A stretch of 64,000 nucleotides of DNA from Chloroflexota bacterium (GTDB lineage: Bacteria; Chloroflexota; Anaerolineae; Aggregatilineales; J027), in the NCBI GenBank assembly GCA_016234595.1, contig JACRBG010000026.1:1-64000 (forward strand), given 5' to 3'. The position numbers were made by a program, and so were the translations under genes. How positions within the stretch are numbered: position 1 is the stretch's first letter; every line of letters begins with the position of its first letter. The notes under the pieces are model-generated. The model searched no databases, had not been told where the DNA came from, and saw only the letters and a program-made list of their open reading frames with translations. Positions 60,840-64,000 of the stretch are shown here, piece by piece.

Positions 60840-60848
60840 TGTTATAAT
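60840..60848 (+). promoter_or_regulatory. Extended -10 promoter at 60840
   Basis: TGTTATAAT, about 42 bases before the ATG at 60890. Same box as at 58830. No clear -35. Confidence 0.55.
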
Positions 60849-60889
60849 CAGAATAAATCACACCATATGATTGCATGGAGTATAGGATT

Positions 60890-61444
60890 ATGCCAGACCC
60901 GTTGCGTGATATGCGGAATTCTCAACGTAAAGCCCAAGATATGCAAAATGCCCCGGGGCGTGAACTTGGGCAGGCCAAAAGCAAAGGCCGCCAATTACTC
61001 AATACACCCGGTCGGGAAGCTCGGCAGGCTAAAAACCAAGCGCTGAATCCGCTTTATAATGCCAATCGACAGGCTAAATCAATCGGCGGGCAAGTGCGTG
61101 GACTCGGTGTTGTCCCTATGCCCCGTCGTCAATATAAACGCCAAGCCGAACGCCGCACCACTACCGATTTTGCGGTCAGTGCTATGTTTTTCCCAGTGCC
61201 GCTTTTAGCCTTTTTTGGGGGTATGGTATCCGACTGGGATACTTCCTTCACCCGTCATAACATGATCAACGCTCGCATGTTATGGGTGGTCATGGTGATC
61301 CTCTTCCCCCTATCACCCTTTTTATGGCTCTATTCTTGGTTTTTGGGTTTCAAAGCATACAGTGGCAAACGTACCAATATTCCAGTCTTGACCAATTTTG
61401 CTCAATCGAAAGGTTGGATCGAATCACCCCAACCGGCCCAATAA
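60890..61444 (+). CDS. Basic membrane protein of unknown function
   Basis: A 184-residue protein. The N-terminal 80 residues are basic with a repeated PGRE..QAK motif (NAPGRELGQAKSKG and NTPGREARQAKNQ). Two membrane segments lie at about 105-125 and 135-160, with a polar tail. No family recognised. ATG at 60890 has GGAG 9 bases upstream; the ATG at 60875 does not. It lies 56 bases before recJ on the same strand. Confidence 0.6.
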   Translation: MPDPLRDMRNSQRKAQDMQNAPGRELGQAKSKGRQLLNTPGREARQAKNQALNPLYNANRQAKSIGGQVRGLGVVPMPRRQYKRQAERRTTTDFAVSAMFFPVPLLAFFGGMVSDWDTSFTRHNMINARMLWVVMVILFPLSPFLWLYSWFLGFKAYSGKRTNIPVLTNFAQSKGWIESPQPAQ

Positions 61445-61500
61445 AACGATCTCTTTGAAAACTGGAGTTATTCTGACCGCGCCCAAAAATAGAGGTATCA

Positions 61501-63231
61501 GTGAGTCACCAGCCAAAACGCTGGCAATTTGCGCCCGCCGCCCCTGTCCATTTCATCAATGCCCTAAGCGACTTAGGGTCAGTCTTAGCACAAGTATTAT
61601 ATAATCGTGGTCTTACCACTCCACAAAATGCCAGCAGTTTCCTTTCCGGCGATTTACCCTTGCACGACCCAATGCAAATGTTGGGCATGGGTAAAGCCGT
61701 TGGGCGAATCCGTCAAGCCATCAAACGTAAAGAGAAAATTGTGATCTATGGCGACTTTGATGCTGATGGCGTCACCAGCACAGCCGTCTTGGTCACAACC
61801 ATTCGCGCATTAGGCGGTGTTGTCGAACATTACATCCCTAACCGTATTGATGAGGGCTACGGCCTGAATACCCCAGCCCTACTGGAACTGGCGCGGCGGG
61901 GCACAAAATTGGTCGTCACAGTGGATTGCGGCATTCGTTCGGTTGAGGAAGTGCAGGCTGGACGCGACGCCGGACTCGATATTATTGTGACCGATCATCA
62001 CTCTATCGGCGAAATCATCCCACCTGCCTATGCGGTTTTGAACCCCAAGCAAGTCAACTGTCCCTATCCCGAAGATATGTTGGCAGGCGTCGGCATCGCT
62101 TTTAAATTAGCCTCAGCCCTACTTAAGGTTTTTACCGAGCAGGAGCGTACTCCACCGTCAATCAATCAACACGATTTATTAGATTTAGTGGCTGTTGGGA
62201 CAGTGGCTGACCTTGCTCCTCTTGCTCGCGCCGAAAATCGCCGACTAGTTCAATTAGGTCTGGATGAACTCTCAAAAGGGCGTCGCCCCGGACTCTATAA
62301 ATTATTGGAAGAGGCAGGCGTTGCACCCGAAAATGTCACCACCACAACCATCGGGTTTATCATTGGCCCCCGCCTCAACGCGGCTGGACGACTGCAAAGT
62401 GCCACCACCGCCTATAAATTGCTGGTGACTGAAGATTGGCAAGAGGCCACCGAGCTTGCCAAAGAACTTCAAGATTTGAATACCCGCCGCCAAGAATATA
62501 CCCTTGCCGCTTATGAACTGGCCCGCGAAATGGCCCTGACCGCCAACAATGGCAATGGAGCATCCCCTTCGTTGATTTTCGCCGCCCATCCCGAATTTTT
62601 ACCGGGGATTGTGGGGTTGGTGGCAGGTCGCCTGACCGAAGAATTCTATCGCCCGTCGGTGGTCGTTGAAATGGGCGAGCAAGAATCACATGGATCGTGT
62701 CGCAGCATCCCCGAATTTAATATTACCGCGGCGCTTGATCGCTGTGCCGATTTATTAGTACGGCATGGAGGCCATGCTCAAGCAGCAGGCTTCACTGTCC
62801 AAAATGATAATATTCCAGCCTTACATGAGCGCCTTAAAGATATTGCCGAAATCGAACTAGCCCAACATGATTCGCGCCCAACCCTCATCGTAGATGCCGA
62901 TGTCCCCATGTCAAGCCTGACAATGGATTTGGTAAGCCAATTGAGGGCACTCGAACCCACTGGTACTGAAAACCCAGAACCTACCTTTGTCACCCGTAGG
63001 CTGCGCGTGCGTGAAGCGCGTCTAGTCGGCAAGGAGAATAATCATCTAAAATTAAGGGTAGGTGACGGGCCATTTGGCATGGACGCGATTGCCTTTGGGC
63101 AGGGTCATTGGTTTAGCGATTTACCACCTATGATTGATGTTGCCTATCATCTGCAAGTCAATGAATGGAACGACCGCCTTACCCTGCAAATGCAAATTTT
63201 AGATATTCACCCCTCGGAGCGTGTCAAATGA
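61501..63231 (+). CDS. recJ: Single-stranded-DNA-specific exonuclease RecJ
   Basis: A 576-residue 5'-3' exonuclease used in recombination and mismatch repair. DHH-family motifs are VIYGDFDADGVTSTAVL, VTVDCGIRS, IVTDHHSIGE (DHH) and DLVAVGTVADLAPL. The C-terminal DHHA1 region shows HGGHAQAAGFTV, and an OB fold follows. The start is GTG at 61501 with GAGG 7 bases upstream. Its stop overlaps the next gene's ATG (ATGA). Confidence 0.95.
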   Translation: MSHQPKRWQFAPAAPVHFINALSDLGSVLAQVLYNRGLTTPQNASSFLSGDLPLHDPMQMLGMGKAVGRIRQAIKRKEKIVIYGDFDADGVTSTAVLVTTIRALGGVVEHYIPNRIDEGYGLNTPALLELARRGTKLVVTVDCGIRSVEEVQAGRDAGLDIIVTDHHSIGEIIPPAYAVLNPKQVNCPYPEDMLAGVGIAFKLASALLKVFTEQERTPPSINQHDLLDLVAVGTVADLAPLARAENRRLVQLGLDELSKGRRPGLYKLLEEAGVAPENVTTTTIGFIIGPRLNAAGRLQSATTAYKLLVTEDWQEATELAKELQDLNTRRQEYTLAAYELAREMALTANNGNGASPSLIFAAHPEFLPGIVGLVAGRLTEEFYRPSVVVEMGEQESHGSCRSIPEFNITAALDRCADLLVRHGGHAQAAGFTVQNDNIPALHERLKDIAEIELAQHDSRPTLIVDADVPMSSLTMDLVSQLRALEPTGTENPEPTFVTRRLRVREARLVGKENNHLKLRVGDGPFGMDAIAFGQGHWFSDLPPMIDVAYHLQVNEWNDRLTLQMQILDIHPSERVK

Positions 63232-64000
63232 AAAGAACTGGCTTTCTTTGCTTGCTGCTCGTTGTGGTTATAAGTGTCGCCAACGGCCCATCCCTCGCCC
63301 AAGACCCGGAGGAACCCTCTCGTGTTTTCGGTGTAGTAGATGGCTATTGGCGTCCCGATGATGCTGAGGAATTAGGGGTATCGTGGGAGCGTATCACCTT
63401 TGATTGGTCACATCTACAACCACAAGGGCCGGGGAATTTTGAGCCAAGTGAAGTACGGGAAGAATGGATTACTCAAGCAATTTCATCGGGTCGGGAAGTG
63501 GTGGGTGTCATTGTTGGAACCCCTCTTTGGGCCAGCACCAATGGTCAAACCAATGGTATCCCTTCTGGACTATACGAACCATCCGATAGCCCTAGCAATT
63601 TATGGGCCGTGTTTTTACGTGAATTAATGACCCAACGTACCACTGCCAACATCCGCCGTTGGATTATTTGGGACACGCCCGACATCCGTTCCGGCGACCC
63701 CGGCCAACCCGCCACCCTCGATGGTTCAGCCCAAGATTACTATCGCCTCGTCAAAATTGCCTATCAAACTATTAAAGCCGTCAACAGCAAAGCCAGCATT
63801 TATTTGGGCGGCCTTGTCTGGTGGAATGACGTTGCAGCAGGTCGAGAGTTATTTTTGCAGCAGTATCTAAAAATTGTCGTGGGTGATCCTTCTGGCGCTG
63901 AAAATAACGATTATTTCGATGGAGTCACATTGAATACCGTGATTCCACCCGCCCCTCTACCCGGCATCACCATTACATCGGATAGCGCGGGCGACATCAC
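63228..64000 (+). CDS. Secreted glycoside hydrolase-like protein (partial, runs off the window)
   Basis: The first 257 codons of a longer gene, open at the end of the window. There is an N-terminal signal peptide (MKRTGFLCLLLVVVISVANGPSLAQ). TIM-barrel features of clan-A-type glycosidases follow: GVSWERITFDWSHLQP, VIVGTPLWAS and RRWIIWDTPDI. The last corresponds to the usual WNEPD acid/base motif but reads Trp-Asp-Thr-Pro-Asp, so the catalytic Glu is missing there. It is coupled to recJ by a 4-base overlap. Function unclear. Confidence 0.6.
   Translation, partial: MKRTGFLCLLLVVVISVANGPSLAQDPEEPSRVFGVVDGYWRPDDAEELGVSWERITFDWSHLQPQGPGNFEPSEVREEWITQAISSGREVVGVIVGTPLWASTNGQTNGIPSGLYEPSDSPSNLWAVFLRELMTQRTTANIRRWIIWDTPDIRSGDPGQPATLDGSAQDYYRLVKIAYQTIKAVNSKASIYLGGLVWWNDVAAGRELFLQQYLKIVVGDPSGAENNDYFDGVTLNTVIPPAPLPGITITSDSAGDI

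Noticed and set aside
1-64000. CRISPR array, prophage, insertion sequence or defence island
   Set aside because: No regularly spaced repeats, transposase, integrase, capsid or restriction genes were seen, and gene style is even across the window.

Overview
The window is a gene-dense stretch of a bacterial chromosome. It carries about 63 protein genes and two tRNAs. I see no rRNA, CRISPR array, transposase, phage gene or integration scar, and no gene-free gap exceeds 300 bases. Gene content points to Chloroflexota, probably an Anaerolineae-like lineage. The grounds are secreted proteins and lipoproteins with Thr/Pro-rich linkers, no lipopolysaccharide or outer-membrane genes, a Ser/Thr kinase with a TPR ectodomain, a SUF system with both SufE and SufU, and many TTG/GTG starts. 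This is inference from the proteins, not a phylogenetic test.

Layout. 1-3.7 kb (minus): aquaporin, a membrane-anchored PpiC foldase, and the rpsF-ssb-rpsR operon. Divergent promoters with overlapping -35 boxes separate rpsF from an SdpI-like/esterase/LysM-M23 group (3.8-6.7 kb). 6.8-11.3 kb (minus): a Ser/Thr kinase with a duplicated TPR ectodomain and a small lipoprotein. 11.5-18.7 kb: dinG, efp, a Cys-rich protein overlapping a HAD-DinB fusion, and a REC-histidine kinase. 18.7-22.5 kb: tRNA-Leu and the protein-quality set tig-clpP-clpX, whose trigger factor has a His/Asp-rich insert. 22.5-31.7 kb: metallo-enzymes, a class V aminotransferase, an AAA ATPase/receiver/membrane-protein group, an SDR, the NAD(P)HX repair enzyme and a degenerate carbamoyltransferase. 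31.7-37.4 kb: three small membrane proteins (minus), DUF3307, SRPBCC, LysR, and a YfiT-like/nitrobindin-like pair. 37.4-42.2 kb (minus): tRNA-His, a ParB-like protein, a phosphoesterase, selD, an ATP-grasp-like protein and a DUF59/SufT-like protein.

42.3-51.0 kb is the iron-sulfur assembly region: sufC-sufB-sufD-rhodanese-sufE-sufS-sufU, then a Clp_N/M50 protease fusion and a Rieske ferredoxin. SufS, SufE and SufU mobilise sulfur. SufBCD is the scaffold. The divergent DUF59 protein probably acts in maturation. 51.1-64 kb: a cytochrome c/copper-monooxygenase-like protein, TPR protein, ChbG-like deacetylase, mdh, a formate/nitrite transporter, a helix-hairpin-helix membrane protein, aldo/keto reductase, fmt, recJ and a truncated glycosidase-like protein.

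Regulatory reading. Several promoters share an extended -10 box (TGN then TATAAT or close to it), often with a weak -35. Most transcription units end in clear hairpin plus T-run terminators, and several starts are decided by Shine-Dalgarno spacing. No single unmistakable new system is present. The strongest candidates for new biology are the AAA ATPase/receiver/membrane-protein group, the Clp_N-M50 fusion, the degenerate carbamoyltransferase and the His-rich trigger factor.
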